Counted from the first letter of the stretch, positions 1 to 9,103 are shown. The stretch is DNA of 64,000 nt from FEN-1219 sp963744305 (GCA_963744305.1 CAVUTF010000007.1:248001-312000); one strand, 5' to 3'. A program made the numbers and translations. The notes: generated from the sequence alone by a model not told the origin.

Positions 1-1473
1 GAGCGTGAGGTCGGGTTGCTCGCTCGCGATTCGCGGCTCGGCGTGCCGCTCGCCGAGCGAGCCGAAACGGTGGTCATCGACTACTCCGCTCCGAACGTGG
101 CGAAGGAGATGCACGTTGGTAATCTGCGCTCGACGATCATCGGCGACGCGCTCGCCCGGACGTTCGAGTTCTTGGGGCACGACGTCATTCGGCAAAACCA
201 CATCGGTGATTGGGGCACGCCGTTCGGCATGCTGATCGAGCATCTGCTCGATGTCGGCCAGGCCGATGCGAACGGCGCCGAGGCGAGCGTGGGCGAGCTC
301 AATGAATTCTATCGAGCCGCACGCGCGAAGTTCGACCAGGATCCGGTCTTCGCCGACCGTGCGCGGCAACGGGTCGTGCAGCTCCAAGCCGGGGACGCAC
401 GCACGCTCGAGCTTTGGCGGACGCTGGTCGACGTTTCGCAGCGCTACTTCTCCGAAATCTATGCGCGGCTCGGCGTGCAGCTCACGAACGAAGATGTTCG
501 CGGAGAAAGCTCCTACAACGACGCGCTGCCGGACGTGGCCGCCGAGCTCACGGGACGCGGACTCGCGCAGATGAGCGATGGAGCGCTCTGCGTCTTCGCT
601 CCGGGATTTACGAACCGCGACAAGGAGCCGTTGCCTTTGATCGTCCGCAAGCAAGATGGTGGCTACGGCTATGCCGCGACTGATCTCGCTGCACTTCGCT
701 ATCGCACGCAGATTCTGCATGGTACGCGCTTGCTCTATGTCGTCGGTGCGCCGCAGCAGCAGCATTTCGCCATGGTGTTCGCTGTCGGGGAGCTTGCTGG
801 GTGGCTCACTCCCAGCGTGCGCGCGGAGCACGTAGCGTTCGGCGCAGTGCTGGGCGCCGACAAGAAAATGCTGAAGACGCGCTCGGGCGAAACGGTGCCG
901 CTCGCAGACCTGCTCGACGAAGCGGTCGAGCGGGCGGCGGCGGAGCTCGAGCGCCGCGATCCTGACGCTGACGAGTCGGCTCGGCGTCAGCTCGCGCCGA
1001 AGATCGGTATCGGTGCCGTCAAGTACGCCGACCTCGCGAACGATCGGATCAAGGATTACGTGTTCGATTGGGACCGCATGCTCGCGGTGGAAGGCCGGAC
1101 GGGCCCCTATTTACAGTACGCGCACGCGCGGATCCATTCGATCTTCCGCAAGGCGGCCGAAGCCGGCATCGAGCGCTCCGCGCAACCCGCGCCAATCGAG
1201 CTCTCCGAGCCGGCGGAGCGCTCGCTCGCGCTCGCGCTGCTCGGCTTCGGTAGCGCGGTCGGCGAAACGGCGGAAACGCTGCGACCGCACCGTCTTGCGG
1301 GCTACCTGTTCGACCTTGCGACCGTGTTCACGACGTTCTTCGAAAATTGCCCCGTGCTGCGTGCGCCGGACGACGCGACCCGCAACTCGCGCCTCGCGCT
1401 GTGCGCGTTGACGGCAGCCGTTCTTGAGCGCGGTCTCGCGCTGCTCGGGATCGAGGCGCCGACGAGGATGTGA
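1..1473 (+). CDS. argS: Arginyl-tRNA synthetase, 3' part (5' end outside window)
   Basis: Class I aminoacyl-tRNA synthetase that charges tRNA-Arg in the cytoplasm. The reading frame is open from base 1 and gives 490 residues. Full-length ArgRS is about 550-590 residues, so roughly the first 80-90 (N-terminal additional domain) lie upstream. The HIGH-type signature appears as HVGN near residue 38, followed by LRSTIIGD. A KMSKS-equivalent KMLKTRSG lies near residue 290. The C-terminal third is the helical DALR anticodon-binding domain (KYADLANDRIKDYVFDWDRML, then PYLQYAHARI). It ends at TGA 1471-1473 and is convergent with the next gene. Identification is secure; only the start is missing. Confidence 0.97.
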   Translation, partial: EREVGLLARDSRLGVPLAERAETVVIDYSAPNVAKEMHVGNLRSTIIGDALARTFEFLGHDVIRQNHIGDWGTPFGMLIEHLLDVGQADANGAEASVGELNEFYRAARAKFDQDPVFADRARQRVVQLQAGDARTLELWRTLVDVSQRYFSEIYARLGVQLTNEDVRGESSYNDALPDVAAELTGRGLAQMSDGALCVFAPGFTNRDKEPLPLIVRKQDGGYGYAATDLAALRYRTQILHGTRLLYVVGAPQQQHFAMVFAVGELAGWLTPSVRAEHVAFGAVLGADKKMLKTRSGETVPLADLLDEAVERAAAELERRDPDADESARRQLAPKIGIGAVKYADLANDRIKDYVFDWDRMLAVEGRTGPYLQYAHARIHSIFRKAAEAGIERSAQPAPIELSEPAERSLALALLGFGSAVGETAETLRPHRLAGYLFDLATVFTTFFENCPVLRAPDDATRNSRLALCALTAAVLERGLALLGIEAPTRM

Positions 1474-1503
1474 GCGGCGGTTCTCGCGCGCTGTATCCGT
1501 GAC

Positions 1504-2745
1504 TTAGCGCAAATCGGTACGCGACTCCGAGCTCGCGGCGAGGCGTCCGGTCGGCGCGGACTGCGGTTGCGATGCGACGAACGGTGTTTTGTCTGCGTGC
1601 AGAATGACGCTGCCCCGCGCCTTGCGCCACAGCGCGTACGCCGCGAAACCGAAATGCGCGAGCGCGAGCGCCGCGAAGTATGCTTCATCGCTGGTCCATT
1701 GCATTGCCGCGGCGACCAGCAACGGCCCGAACACGGCGCCGACGCCATTCACGAGGATCAGAGTGCCGCTGGCTGCGACCAGTTGCTGCGGTCGCAAGTG
1801 ATCGTTGATGTGCGCTACCGCGAGCGAGTACATCGACATCGACAAGCCGCCGCAGAGCGCCGCCGCGACGAAAAACGGCAGGCGCGCGGAGTCTGCCAGC
1901 AAGAGCGCGGCGCCGGCTGCGAGCCCCGCGAGCACCGACATAGCTGCCAAGACGCTTCGGCGGTCGAGCCGATCGGACAGACGACCGAGCGGCAACTGCA
2001 CGAGCACCGTGGTGAGGATGCTCGAGGCCATGAAAGCGGCGATCGCGCGCGTGCCGAAGCCGCTCGCCGCGGCGTAGACGGACCCGAGGGAGAACACCGT
2101 GCCGCCGGCGATGCCGGAAACGGCGACGCCTACGACGCCGAGCGGCGAAATGTGGAAGAGCTCGGCGGTGCCGACGCGCTGCGGCAGCGCGAAGTCCGGA
2201 GCGCGTTGCGCGGTAAGCGCCATCGGCACGACGGCGAGCGAAATCAGCACGGCGACGAGGATGAACAGCGTGCCGCCGGAGGGATCCGCGAGCTCGAGCA
2301 AGAACTGGCCCAGCCCAAGGCCGCCGTAGAGCACGATCATATAGACGGAGAGTAACGCGCCACGCGTGCGGTTCTCGGCGCGGTCGTTGAGCCAGCTCTC
2401 GGCCACGACGTAAATTCCGGCGAAGCAGAATCCCGAGGCGCTGCGCAGCACCGCCCATGACAAAGGGGCGACGAACACGCCCTGCAGCAGGATCGCTACC
2501 GAGGCGACCGAGGTCAGCGCCGCGAACACGCGGATGTGACCGACGCGATGCACGAACGAAGGCGCGACGAGCGAGCCGCCCACGTAGCCAACGTAGTAGC
2601 ACGCCATGATCGAGCCGGTGACGAGCGTCGGAAAACCTTCGAGCGTTGCGCGCACGCCGGACAACGTGCCCTGCAGGCCGGCACCGAGCATCAGGATGCC
2701 CATGCCGAGCAACAGCGAGGACGTGACCGCGAGCGCGTCCTTCAT
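1504..2745 (-). CDS. MFS transporter (YcaD-like)
   Basis: A 413-residue integral membrane protein with about 12 predicted hydrophobic segments in two six-helix halves, typical of the major facilitator superfamily. The N-terminal half has the pattern of YcaD/UMF-type efflux carriers: LLLGMGILMLGAGLQGTL in helix 1, YYVGYVGGSL in helix 2, and AESWLNDRAENRTRGALLS in the loop after helix 4. The second half has the MFS loop GRLSDRLDRRSVL near residue 255. The C-terminal 30 residues are polar and cytoplasmic. Substrate cannot be inferred. The gene is convergent with argS and divergent from the next gene, with a 288-bp spacer. Confidence 0.85.
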   Translation of the reverse strand: MKDALAVTSSLLLGMGILMLGAGLQGTLSGVRATLEGFPTLVTGSIMACYYVGYVGGSLVAPSFVHRVGHIRVFAALTSVASVAILLQGVFVAPLSWAVLRSASGFCFAGIYVVAESWLNDRAENRTRGALLSVYMIVLYGGLGLGQFLLELADPSGGTLFILVAVLISLAVVPMALTAQRAPDFALPQRVGTAELFHISPLGVVGVAVSGIAGGTVFSLGSVYAAASGFGTRAIAAFMASSILTTVLVQLPLGRLSDRLDRRSVLAAMSVLAGLAAGAALLLADSARLPFFVAAALCGGLSMSMYSLAVAHINDHLRPQQLVAASGTLILVNGVGAVFGPLLVAAAMQWTSDEAYFAALALAHFGFAAYALWRKARGSVILHADKTPFVASQPQSAPTGRLAASSESRTDLR

Positions 2746-3033
2746 CCGCGAGACGGAGCGATGCGCGGCGGCGATCGGAGGATTTCGATGTTTGGGGCGG
2801 CGTGTTTCACGGGCCGCAAAATGCTCTGCTCGGGAGTCATCGTCAATAGCGTACTTGTTGTTGTCGGCATCGACCGACAGTTATCGCCGCGAAACGTGAA
2901 CCTGGTGACGGCGTCACGATTTGCGCTTTCAGGGTTGCCACCGTCGCGCGCGGGCCGTTAGCATTGGCGCCTTCGAACCCAGGGAGCGGGGAGTTGGCGC
3001 GTCGAGCACGTGCAGGGACGACACAGCAACCGT

Positions 3034-4327
3034 ATGCGTTCGGTGCTCACGCTGAGCACGTCGCTCTTCGTCATCAGCGGCGCAGCGCAGGAGATCACGC
3101 CGCCGATCGAGGCGCACCCCATTGCCCTCGAGGTGATCGATGCCGAAAGCCCGGGCGCAACGGCCGTCGATCCCGCTTCCGAGCCGTCCGTCGACGCCGC
3201 GCGCGAGCCGTCCCTCGACCTGCAGGAATTGCCGCCTTTCGTCGCGCCGCTGCCGCTGCCGCAGGACGGCACCGCGGGCATCGGTAATGCGGACGTCATC
3301 GAGATGGTCGCCGCCGAGTTCGGTGAGACGACCATCGTCGCCGCTATCCAAGCGAACACGACGCGTTTCGACGTGTCCCCGAGGGCGCTGCTGGCGCTCA
3401 AAGGCGCGGGCGTTTCCGACCGCGTGATCGAGGCAATGCTCGCGGCGGAAGCCGCCAAACGATCAGGGCCCGCGACACCCGCCGCGGAACCCATGGCGGC
3501 GCCCGGTCCGTCCGCGACGGCAGCCGAGACGGTCGCCGACCCCGCGCCTTCTCAAGCGATGTCGCCCGAGGCGATGGCGGCATTGTCCCAAATGCTCGAG
3601 CGGCTCGCGGCGCAATCGGCCGCAACGGAATCGGAAAGCAGCGAGCAGCCCGAAGCGGCCGAGGTCGCGAGCAACGTGCCGCGTGCGTGGGTGCACGATG
3701 ACGGCGGCAAGGGCGCGCTCACGCCGACCATTGCGCAAGTGGCCGTCACGGATGCGAAGCGCAGCGGCAACGGCGCTTTCAAGACGCTGCGCGGGCTCGC
3801 CGAGAAAGCGTTGCCGTTCGCCAATCCAACGCTAGGGCTGGCCGCGAGCGGTCTCCAGGGCCTATTTCGCTCGGACGATCCGACGCGTTACGGCCGTATG
3901 GGCCTTGCTCGGCCCCTCTGCCGCGCGTACGTTCGCGCCGGACACCGCGTTCGAGATCGAGTTCGGCAACATCCCGGGCATCAATCCCGACGCCTACCGG
4001 CCGGCGATCGTGCAGCTCGTGCCGACCACAGACAATTACCGGCTCGTCGGCGCCGCAAAAACCACCGCCGGCGATGCGGCCCGCATGCCGAACGGTCCGA
4101 TCATCGAGGAGCCGGTCGCGGCGCAGCTCAAGCAGCTGGCACGCGGTCACTACCGCGTGTCGTTGAACGCGCCTCTGCCGCCCGGGGAGTACGCGCTCGT
4201 GCTTCGCCCGATCGCAGCCGGCGAGCGCGAGCGGCGCAAAGAAGCGCAAGAGTCACTCGGTGAGCTCATGGGCGGCGGAGCGAGCCAAGTCCTCTACATG
4301 ACGTGGGACTTCTCGATCCGCTCCTAG
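3034..4327 (+). pseudogene. Secreted Ala/Pro-rich protein, one frameshift
   Basis: Reading starts at ATG 3034 with a signal peptide (MRSVLTLSTSLFVISGAAQE). A GTG at 3010 in the same frame is the alternative start. A region with NADVIEMVAAEFGETTIVAAI and ALLALKGAGVSDRVIEAML (about residues 90-135) resembles small helical repeats found in secreted proteins. A low-complexity Ala/Pro/Glu linker follows. Near 3899-3903 the frame breaks: removing one G from ATGGGCC joins the first frame to a second that continues LLGPSAARTFAPDTAFEIEF and runs 140 residues to TAG 4325-4327 (ending YMTWDFSIRS). The intact protein would be about 430 residues. I do not recognise a named family. One-base error or true frameshift cannot be told apart here. 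Confidence 0.6.
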
Positions 4328-4338
4328 CCGCGCCAGTC

Positions 4339-4354
4339 GGCCGCGTGCGCGGCC
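4339..4354. terminator. GC-rich hairpin between convergent genes
   Basis: GGCCGCG-TG-CGCGGCC is a perfect 16-base inverted repeat in the 28-bp gap between two convergent genes (stops at 4327 and 4356). It has no T-tract, so it would be at best a weak bidirectional terminator or a spacer hairpin. Confidence 0.35.
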
Positions 4355-4355
4355 G

Positions 4356-4829
4356 TCAGAGATAGGCGATCAACCGCCCCGTGACGACTGCGAATACCCA
4401 GAAGAACAACGACGTCGAGGCCAGCACGATGCCTAGTTGCGGCACCTTGCCAGCCGCAGCCCAAGCGGCCGCGTCGCGCTTCAAGACCTTTTGCGTGTAC
4501 ACGAGGTTTGCGATGCCGAGGATGATGAACGTAATCTTCAGCAGAAACGGCAAGCTCGTGACGTACATCGTCGCCTGCGTCATGAAAATCGAAAACCCCG
4601 TGATGACGTTCATCACGATGCCGATCCATGCGATTCGAAGGAGATCGTACAGAGACGTAAGCGGAATCGTTTCGTAGTAACCAAGCACGCGCAGGTTCAT
4701 CGAGAAGATTACGCCCACGACGATCGCCAGTCCGATCGCGTGTATCGATAGCATCAGCGGCCATCCGGTCGTAGACGTGAGGATCCACTCCGAATAGCCC
4801 GTCGACTCCATCCAAGTCAGAAGACCCAT
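4356..4829 (-). CDS. DUF6644-like four-helix membrane protein
   Basis: A 157-residue inner-membrane protein with four hydrophobic segments. It aligns by eye with the C-terminal half of the 315-residue protein encoded upstream (4962-5909): both have a His in the second segment (SIHAIGLA here, ALHFMGMA there), then RVLG, NV-TG, a conserved F--K and a terminal segment ending in RL--YL. The two look like products of a duplication. The conserved intramembrane His suggests a heme or metal site, which is inference. ATG 4829 is preceded by a GGGGGA-rich stretch. It is the last gene of a three-gene minus-strand cassette. Function is unknown. Confidence 0.7.
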   Translation of the reverse strand: MGLLTWMESTGYSEWILTSTTGWPLMLSIHAIGLAIVVGVIFSMNLRVLGYYETIPLTSLYDLLRIAWIGIVMNVITGFSIFMTQATMYVTSLPFLLKITFIILGIANLVYTQKVLKRDAAAWAAAGKVPQLGIVLASTSLFFWVFAVVTGRLIAYL

Positions 4830-4847
4830 GAGTTCCCCCGGCCGTGC

Positions 4848-4958
4848 CTAACGGTCCCGTTTTTCATGCCGCGCCGCCGACCGGTCGATGACCAGGCTCA
4901 CGGTGCAAATGGCGCCGAGAACAGCGAACACGATCAACGTCGTCGCGAGTAGCGCCAT
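4848..4958 (-). CDS. 36-residue single-pass membrane microprotein
   Basis: A 36-codon gene between two related membrane-protein genes. ATG at 4958-4956 has an excellent Shine-Dalgarno (GGAGG, seven bases upstream) and starts three bases after the upstream stop (TGA 4964-4962). TAG is at 4850-4848. The peptide has one hydrophobic helix (about residues 2-24: LLATTLIVFAVLGAICTV and onward) and then a short basic tail ending HEKRDR. Position, ribosome site and hydrophobicity all support a real translated microprotein. It may be a small subunit of whatever complex the flanking proteins form (inference). Confidence 0.6.
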   Translation of the reverse strand: MALLATTLIVFAVLGAICTVSLVIDRSAARHEKRDR

Positions 4959-4961
4959 CGC

Positions 4962-5909
4962 TCAGCCTCCCGCCCCTTCGAGATAGGGCAGCAACCGTCC
5001 GTAGAGGAGCACGCCTGCCCACATCAACACCGTGGCGACGGCGACGGCTTTCGTGTGCAGCGGCGCGTCGTCACCGGGTTTCAAGTTCCACGGTCGATCG
5101 AAGATCGTGAAATACAGCACCGCGATGCCGCCGATCACGATCAGCGCCATCTTCGGGAAGAAGCTGTTCGTCATCGTGATGTAGCGTCCCCAGTCGGCGA
5201 CGAAGAACAGCATGCCGGTCACGACGTTGATCGCGAACCCGAACACGCCGAGCGGCAACAGTCGGTGAAACGCCGTAAACGGCACGTTCTTCGCGAGGCC
5301 GAGCACCCGAATGCTCACGAGCAGCACGACGCCGAAGAGCACGGCCATGCCCATGAAGTGCAGCGCTTCTAGCGTCGGCCACAGAATCGCGCCGTCGATG
5401 ATGTATGCCGCGAGGTCCGCGGTCCAGCTCGTCGCGGCATCCGCTTGCACGTCGGCAGGCACGATCTCCGGATGGTTGACGTAGCCGCCGAGCCGCCCCG
5501 TGCGGAACATGGTCGCGAAGCTGAAGAGTCCGAGGACGAGCGTTGCCGGCACGACCCAGGCGTTCGGCTTGCCGAATCGCCGGTACTGCCAAAGCGCGAG
5601 CCACGCGACCCAGCCCGTGATCAGTAGCGCGATGAGGCCATACGTCGCGGCGTCTTGGTGCGCTTGGATCGCGGCGCTCGACACGTCGCCGGTGCCTTCG
5701 AGCGCGCCGCGCGCGGCCGCTCCGGTCACGTAGGTGGGGATCGTGAGCAACCCGATGATCGCGAACATCACGAGGCTCGCGCGCGTCAGGTCTTCGCTTC
5801 TCTTGTATAGGCCGCTAACCAGCAGCGCGATCGCGATCGCGACTCCGATCGAGGGGAAGTGATTCAAGAGAAGGTGCCAGTGCAGGTACGAAGCGGGCAG
5901 CATGTCCAT
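4962..5909 (-). CDS. DUF2231 / DUF6644-like membrane protein
   Basis: A 315-residue polytopic inner-membrane protein with about eight helices. The N-terminal half resembles DUF2231 proteins, with the characteristic N-HFP (HWHLLLNHFPSIGVAIAIA) near residues 10-28 and a second His in AIQAHQDAATYG. The C-terminal half (from about residue 190, LHFMGMAVLFGVVLLVSIRV) resembles the short paralogue at 4356-4829. The protein thus joins two modules that often occur separately. It is the first gene of a three-gene unit. Conserved membrane histidines suggest heme or electron-transfer binding (inference). Function is not established. Confidence 0.7.
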   Translation of the reverse strand: MDMLPASYLHWHLLLNHFPSIGVAIAIALLVSGLYKRSEDLTRASLVMFAIIGLLTIPTYVTGAAARGALEGTGDVSSAAIQAHQDAATYGLIALLITGWVAWLALWQYRRFGKPNAWVVPATLVLGLFSFATMFRTGRLGGYVNHPEIVPADVQADAATSWTADLAAYIIDGAILWPTLEALHFMGMAVLFGVVLLVSIRVLGLAKNVPFTAFHRLLPLGVFGFAINVVTGMLFFVADWGRYITMTNSFFPKMALIVIGGIAVLYFTIFDRPWNLKPGDDAPLHTKAVAVATVLMWAGVLLYGRLLPYLEGAGG

Positions 5910-6133
5910 GCAACCTACCCCCGTTATTGCTTTTGGAAGTTCGAGGCCGAGGCGGACTGTACTAGAAGAAAGGTCGCTGCGGCAAACCCGCGCGCGCGCC
6001 CGGGAATCGTGTGGCGAATCGTTCGGGGGTTGAAATTGGCGTTCGCGTCAGGTAGGGCGTCCGGGGCGCCGCTCCGCTACAATCGAGCACTGCAAGGCCT
6101 GCGGACCGTCTCTTGCCAAGGGGAGTGAGTGCA

Positions 6134-6580
6134 ATGCAAACCAGGTTCCCGACCCTCGTAGGCGTCGGCGTGTTGTTGCTTTTTTCCACAGTCCCCGCAA
6201 CCGCGCATCATTCGTTCGCAGCCGAGTTCGACGCGAGCCGGCCAATCAAGCTGACCGGCACGGTCAAGCGCATGGAGTTCAGCAACCCTCACTCGTGGCT
6301 GTACCTCGAGGTCAAGACCGAAGCGGGCGAGGTCCAGGAATGGGCCGTGGAGGGTGCCGCGCCGAACGCGCTGCTGCGGCGCGGTTGGAATCGCAACTCG
6401 CTGCCGACCGGAACCGTGGTGAACGTGCAAGGCTTTCAGGCAAGGGACCGCTCGTTTCGCGCGGCCGGCCGCAACGTCACGTTGCCCGACGGCAAGAGCC
6501 TGTTCGTGGGCTCCGTCGGCATCGGCGCGCCCGATGAGGGCGCGGGCGGCGCGGCGAGCGAAGGCGAAGGCGAGGAGTAG
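6134..6580 (+). CDS. DUF6152 family secreted protein
   Basis: A 148-residue exported protein. ATG 6134 has AGGGGAG 7-13 bases upstream; the in-frame TTG 6113 lacks one. A signal peptide (LVGVGVLLLFSTVPATA) is cleaved just before HHSFAAEFD, the hallmark of DUF6152. The body continues with LTGTVKRMEFSNPHSWLYL and EWAVEGAAPNALLRRGW, a small OB-like beta fold. The C-terminus is a low-complexity Gly/Ala/Glu tail. Members of this family often sit beside other secreted proteins of unknown role, and here it converges on one. Function is unknown. Confidence 0.85.
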   Translation: MQTRFPTLVGVGVLLLFSTVPATAHHSFAAEFDASRPIKLTGTVKRMEFSNPHSWLYLEVKTEAGEVQEWAVEGAAPNALLRRGWNRNSLPTGTVVNVQGFQARDRSFRAAGRNVTLPDGKSLFVGSVGIGAPDEGAGGAASEGEGEE

Positions 6581-6586
6581 CCGCGC

Positions 6587-7696
6587 TCACTCTCCCGCGT
6601 TGATATCGAAGAACGCCTCTTCGTCCTCGGGCAAAGCCGCAAGATCGGTCTGGCGCTCGGGCGGCGGCAGCCCTTTCGCGAGCGCTTCCTTCACCGAGCG
6701 TTCGTAGGCGCGCTCGCCGGAAAGGGCGTTGCGCACCGCCTGATTGCCCTCGTTGCAAGAGTATTCGTAGATCGTGTAGTTCGGCTGCGTCGTGAGCATG
6801 AGCCGAACCGTGAAGGGCGCCGTGTAGGTGACCGGGTCCTCCACGGTGGCGAGGTATTCGATCATCTCCGGATCCACTCGCGTGAGTCGTTCCGTGATTT
6901 TCATCCCGTCGCTATGCCGCGTGCCGTTGCCGTTCGGGCCGATGCTCGTGTTGTCGGTGAGGTTGCGCGTCTCGATGACGAGCGTGTCGCCTTCCCAGCG
7001 GCCCCGTGAGTTGCCCAGGTATTGTTGAATGTCGCCGTCGAGGTGCGGCCGCCCGTCGACGGGAATGATGCGCGTGTCGTGGATCATCTCGTAGCTGATC
7101 GCGACGCTGCTCGGAGTTTGCACGATACGCAGCCCGTTGCCGTAGACCACCGGGAATACGCCGCCCAAGATGCCGCGCGTAATGCAGCGGTCGTAGAGCG
7201 TGAAATCCTCGAAATCCTCGAACGGCCCGGGGCCGAAGGTGCCTCGATCGCGCGGTGCGGCTCGCGCCTGTCCGGCAGGCGTCATCTCCGGCGTCCTGCC
7301 GCTCGGCGGATCGATGATCTGCGAGGTGTAGCCGAACGTTCGCACGCCGATCTCGCCGCGCGCGGAGAACGTTTGCTCATTCACCGCGTCGTTGCGCTGC
7401 TGCGTGTCTCGGGCGGCGCGCTCCGCGAATTCCTCTTGCGTCAACGAATCTCGGTCGCCGAACTCGTCGGGCCGATTGCGGGGGATGCTGCGCATGTCGT
7501 CGCTGGTCCAGACGCCCTCGAGGCTCGGATGACCCCACGATGTGCGCGGGGCTTTCCAATTACGCTCGGTGACCGCCGCCGCGGTCTTCTCGGCCGGCAC
7601 GGAGCGAAGATGCTCCTGGGCGTAGACCGGCAACGCGCCCGCGAAGCCGGCAAAGATGACGAGCGTCGAACTCAATGGGATGATGAATCTCGCCAT
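6587..7696 (-). CDS. Secreted protein of unknown function, partner of DUF6152
   Basis: A 369-residue exported protein. The frame is open upstream to 7750, but ATG 7696 is preferred: it has AGAGGGAAT upstream and starts a good signal peptide (RFIIPLSSTLVIFAGFAGALPVYAQ in outline). Recognisable blocks include SWGHPSLEGVWTSDD, LYDRCITRG, YGNGLRIVQTP, GRPHLDGDIQQYLGNSRGRW and EGDTLVIETRNLTDNT. This block pattern recurs in secreted proteins found next to DUF6152 genes in soil bacteria. No catalytic motif is obvious. Its stop lies six bases from the stop of the convergent DUF6152 gene. Confidence 0.75.
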   Translation of the reverse strand: MARFIIPLSSTLVIFAGFAGALPVYAQEHLRSVPAEKTAAAVTERNWKAPRTSWGHPSLEGVWTSDDMRSIPRNRPDEFGDRDSLTQEEFAERAARDTQQRNDAVNEQTFSARGEIGVRTFGYTSQIIDPPSGRTPEMTPAGQARAAPRDRGTFGPGPFEDFEDFTLYDRCITRGILGGVFPVVYGNGLRIVQTPSSVAISYEMIHDTRIIPVDGRPHLDGDIQQYLGNSRGRWEGDTLVIETRNLTDNTSIGPNGNGTRHSDGMKITERLTRVDPEMIEYLATVEDPVTYTAPFTVRLMLTTQPNYTIYEYSCNEGNQAVRNALSGERAYERSVKEALAKGLPPPERQTDLAALPEDEEAFFDINAGE

Positions 7697-7761
7697 GATT
7701 CCCTCTTGCCAAGTGCGACCAGGATAGGCCAACGTAGCATCGTTCGCCATCGTCTCGCTCG

Positions 7762-8424
7762 ATGACGATGGACTCGCTCGTCCGAGACTTGAGCTACGTT
7801 TTCAGCACCGTTGTTGCGCTGCTGCCGATCGTGAACCCGTTAGCGATGGTCGGTTTCGTTGTGAGCGTCACCGCAAACTTGACCGACGACGAACGCACCG
7901 ACCAAATACGCCGCGCCTGCATCTACATGTTCTGTATTCTCGTCGCTTTCCTCGTAGCGGGCAGCTTGATCATGGGGTTCTTCGGGATCTCGATCCCGGG
8001 GCTGCGGATAGCCGGCGGTCTGCTCGTAAGCTACTTGGGCTTTAGGATGCTGTTTCCCGAGCAGCCCACAATCAGCGGTCCGGAACGCAACGAAGCGATT
8101 CAGAAAGAGGACGTGTCATTCACGCCGCTCGCGATGCCGGGATTGAGCGGGCCGGGCTCGATCGCCGTGGTGGTCGGCCTCTCATCGACGTTGCAGGAAG
8201 GCGAGGACGTGTTGATCGGACACATCCTCGTGGTGGTCGGCATTGCGATCACCGCGCTGATTTCTTACTTCGTCCTGCGGGCTTCCACCAGGCTGCATGC
8301 GCTGCTCGGCACGACGGGAATCAACGCCGTCTCGCGCATCATGGGATTCCTCCTGATTTGCATCGGCGTGCAGTTCGTGATCAACGGCGTGCTCGAGATC
8401 ACCGCCGATCTGCCGAGCGCTTGA
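7762..8424 (+). CDS. marC: MarC family integral membrane protein
   Basis: A 220-residue protein with six hydrophobic segments and the MarC/UPF0056 pattern: an early PIVNPLAMVGFV segment, LVAGSLIMGFFGISIPGLRIAGG in the middle, FTPLAMPGLSGPGSIAVVV after the hydrophilic loop, and NAVSRIMGFLLICIGVQFVI at the end. MarC proteins were once linked to multiple antibiotic resistance; their transport function remains unsettled. ATG 7762 is used. The gene is divergent from the secreted-protein gene upstream. Confidence 0.88.
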   Translation: MTMDSLVRDLSYVFSTVVALLPIVNPLAMVGFVVSVTANLTDDERTDQIRRACIYMFCILVAFLVAGSLIMGFFGISIPGLRIAGGLLVSYLGFRMLFPEQPTISGPERNEAIQKEDVSFTPLAMPGLSGPGSIAVVVGLSSTLQEGEDVLIGHILVVVGIAITALISYFVLRASTRLHALLGTTGINAVSRIMGFLLICIGVQFVINGVLEITADLPSA

Positions 8425-8446
8425 CGGCGCGAGGCCGCTCTTCGCC

Positions 8447-8737
8447 TTAGAGCGCTTCGGTGATGCTCTTGTACTCGGCCTCAGTGAACGCGCGCATCGT
8501 GAGCGTACGGACGTTTCCCGCGGCTGCGGTTTCGAGCAGCGATTTCGCGGCATCGACGTCGTTTTCGGCCTCCACGATGAAAACCATGTCGTATCGACCG
8601 ATCGTCATGTAGAAATCCTTGATCTTCATGCCGCGCGCACCCATGGCTTTTCTCGCGGCTTTGAGGCGTTTCGCACTGTCCTTGATGTTCGAGACGCCTT
8701 GTTGAGTCCAATTGGCGAGGCAGACGTACGTCGGCAT
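8447..8737 (-). CDS. GYD domain protein
   Basis: A 96-residue protein that is a single GYD domain (ferredoxin-like fold): MPTYVCLANWTQQGVSNIKDS, then GMKIKDFYMTIGRYDMVFIVE carrying the G-YD signature around residues 47-50, ending in AFTEAEYKSITEAL. The family is small, cytosolic and of unknown function. The upstream cytochrome gene reads in the opposite order on the same strand; the stop of this gene and the 3' end of the cytochrome gene are separated from each other by this gene's 5' leader of about a dozen bases. Confidence 0.85.
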   Translation of the reverse strand: MPTYVCLANWTQQGVSNIKDSAKRLKAARKAMGARGMKIKDFYMTIGRYDMVFIVEAENDVDAAKSLLETAAAGNVRTLTMRAFTEAEYKSITEAL

Positions 8738-8749
8738 GGTTGTTCCCCG

Positions 8750-9103
8750 TTATTGTGAGCGCGAATCGCCTTTCGGCGCGAGGTAAGCCGCAAGCGCGGC
8801 GAGGTCTGGATCGGAAATCTCGGTCTTGCGAAACGGCGGCATGATCGAGATACCGGTGCGCACGAACATCGACGTGAGCTCGGGAGTGAGGTCCGTGCGC
8901 GCCTCGAGGGCCGCCGGCTTCGAGCCTTTATAGCGCACCTCTAGGGCGATCGTGCCCGGATTGCGCGGACCGGCGCTGTGGCACGGCGCGCACCAATACG
9001 CGAACACTTCCTCGCCGCGCTGCACCGAGCGATCTTGTGCGCCGGCGGCCGCGGCGAGCAGAGCGGCCGCCGCCGCAAAGCAAAGACGCAGAACGCAAAT
9101 CAC
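8750..9103 (-). CDS. Small periplasmic cytochrome c, PchC-like subunit
   Basis: A 117-residue exported c-type cytochrome. The start is GTG 9103, which forms a GTGA overlap with the stop of the flavoprotein gene, so the two are probably translationally coupled. Signal peptide residues are 2-22. Heme attachment is CAPCH (Cys38, Cys41, His42). Met88 in SIMPPF is the likely axial ligand. Size and position match the cytochrome subunit of p-cresol methylhydroxylase, which takes electrons from the flavoprotein. The frame stays open far upstream, antisense to nothing real, so start choice rests on the signal peptide and the overlap. Confidence 0.85.
   Translation of the reverse strand: MICVLRLCFAAAAALLAAAAGAQDRSVQRGEEVFAYWCAPCHSAGPRNPGTIALEVRYKGSKPAALEARTDLTPELTSMFVRTGISIMPPFRKTEISDPDLAALAAYLAPKGDSRSQ

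Noticed and set aside
1567..2355. A 262-codon plus-strand frame inside the MFS gene
   Set aside because: Arg/His-rich composition of an antisense shadow of a GC-rich gene; no ribosome site or recognisable domain.
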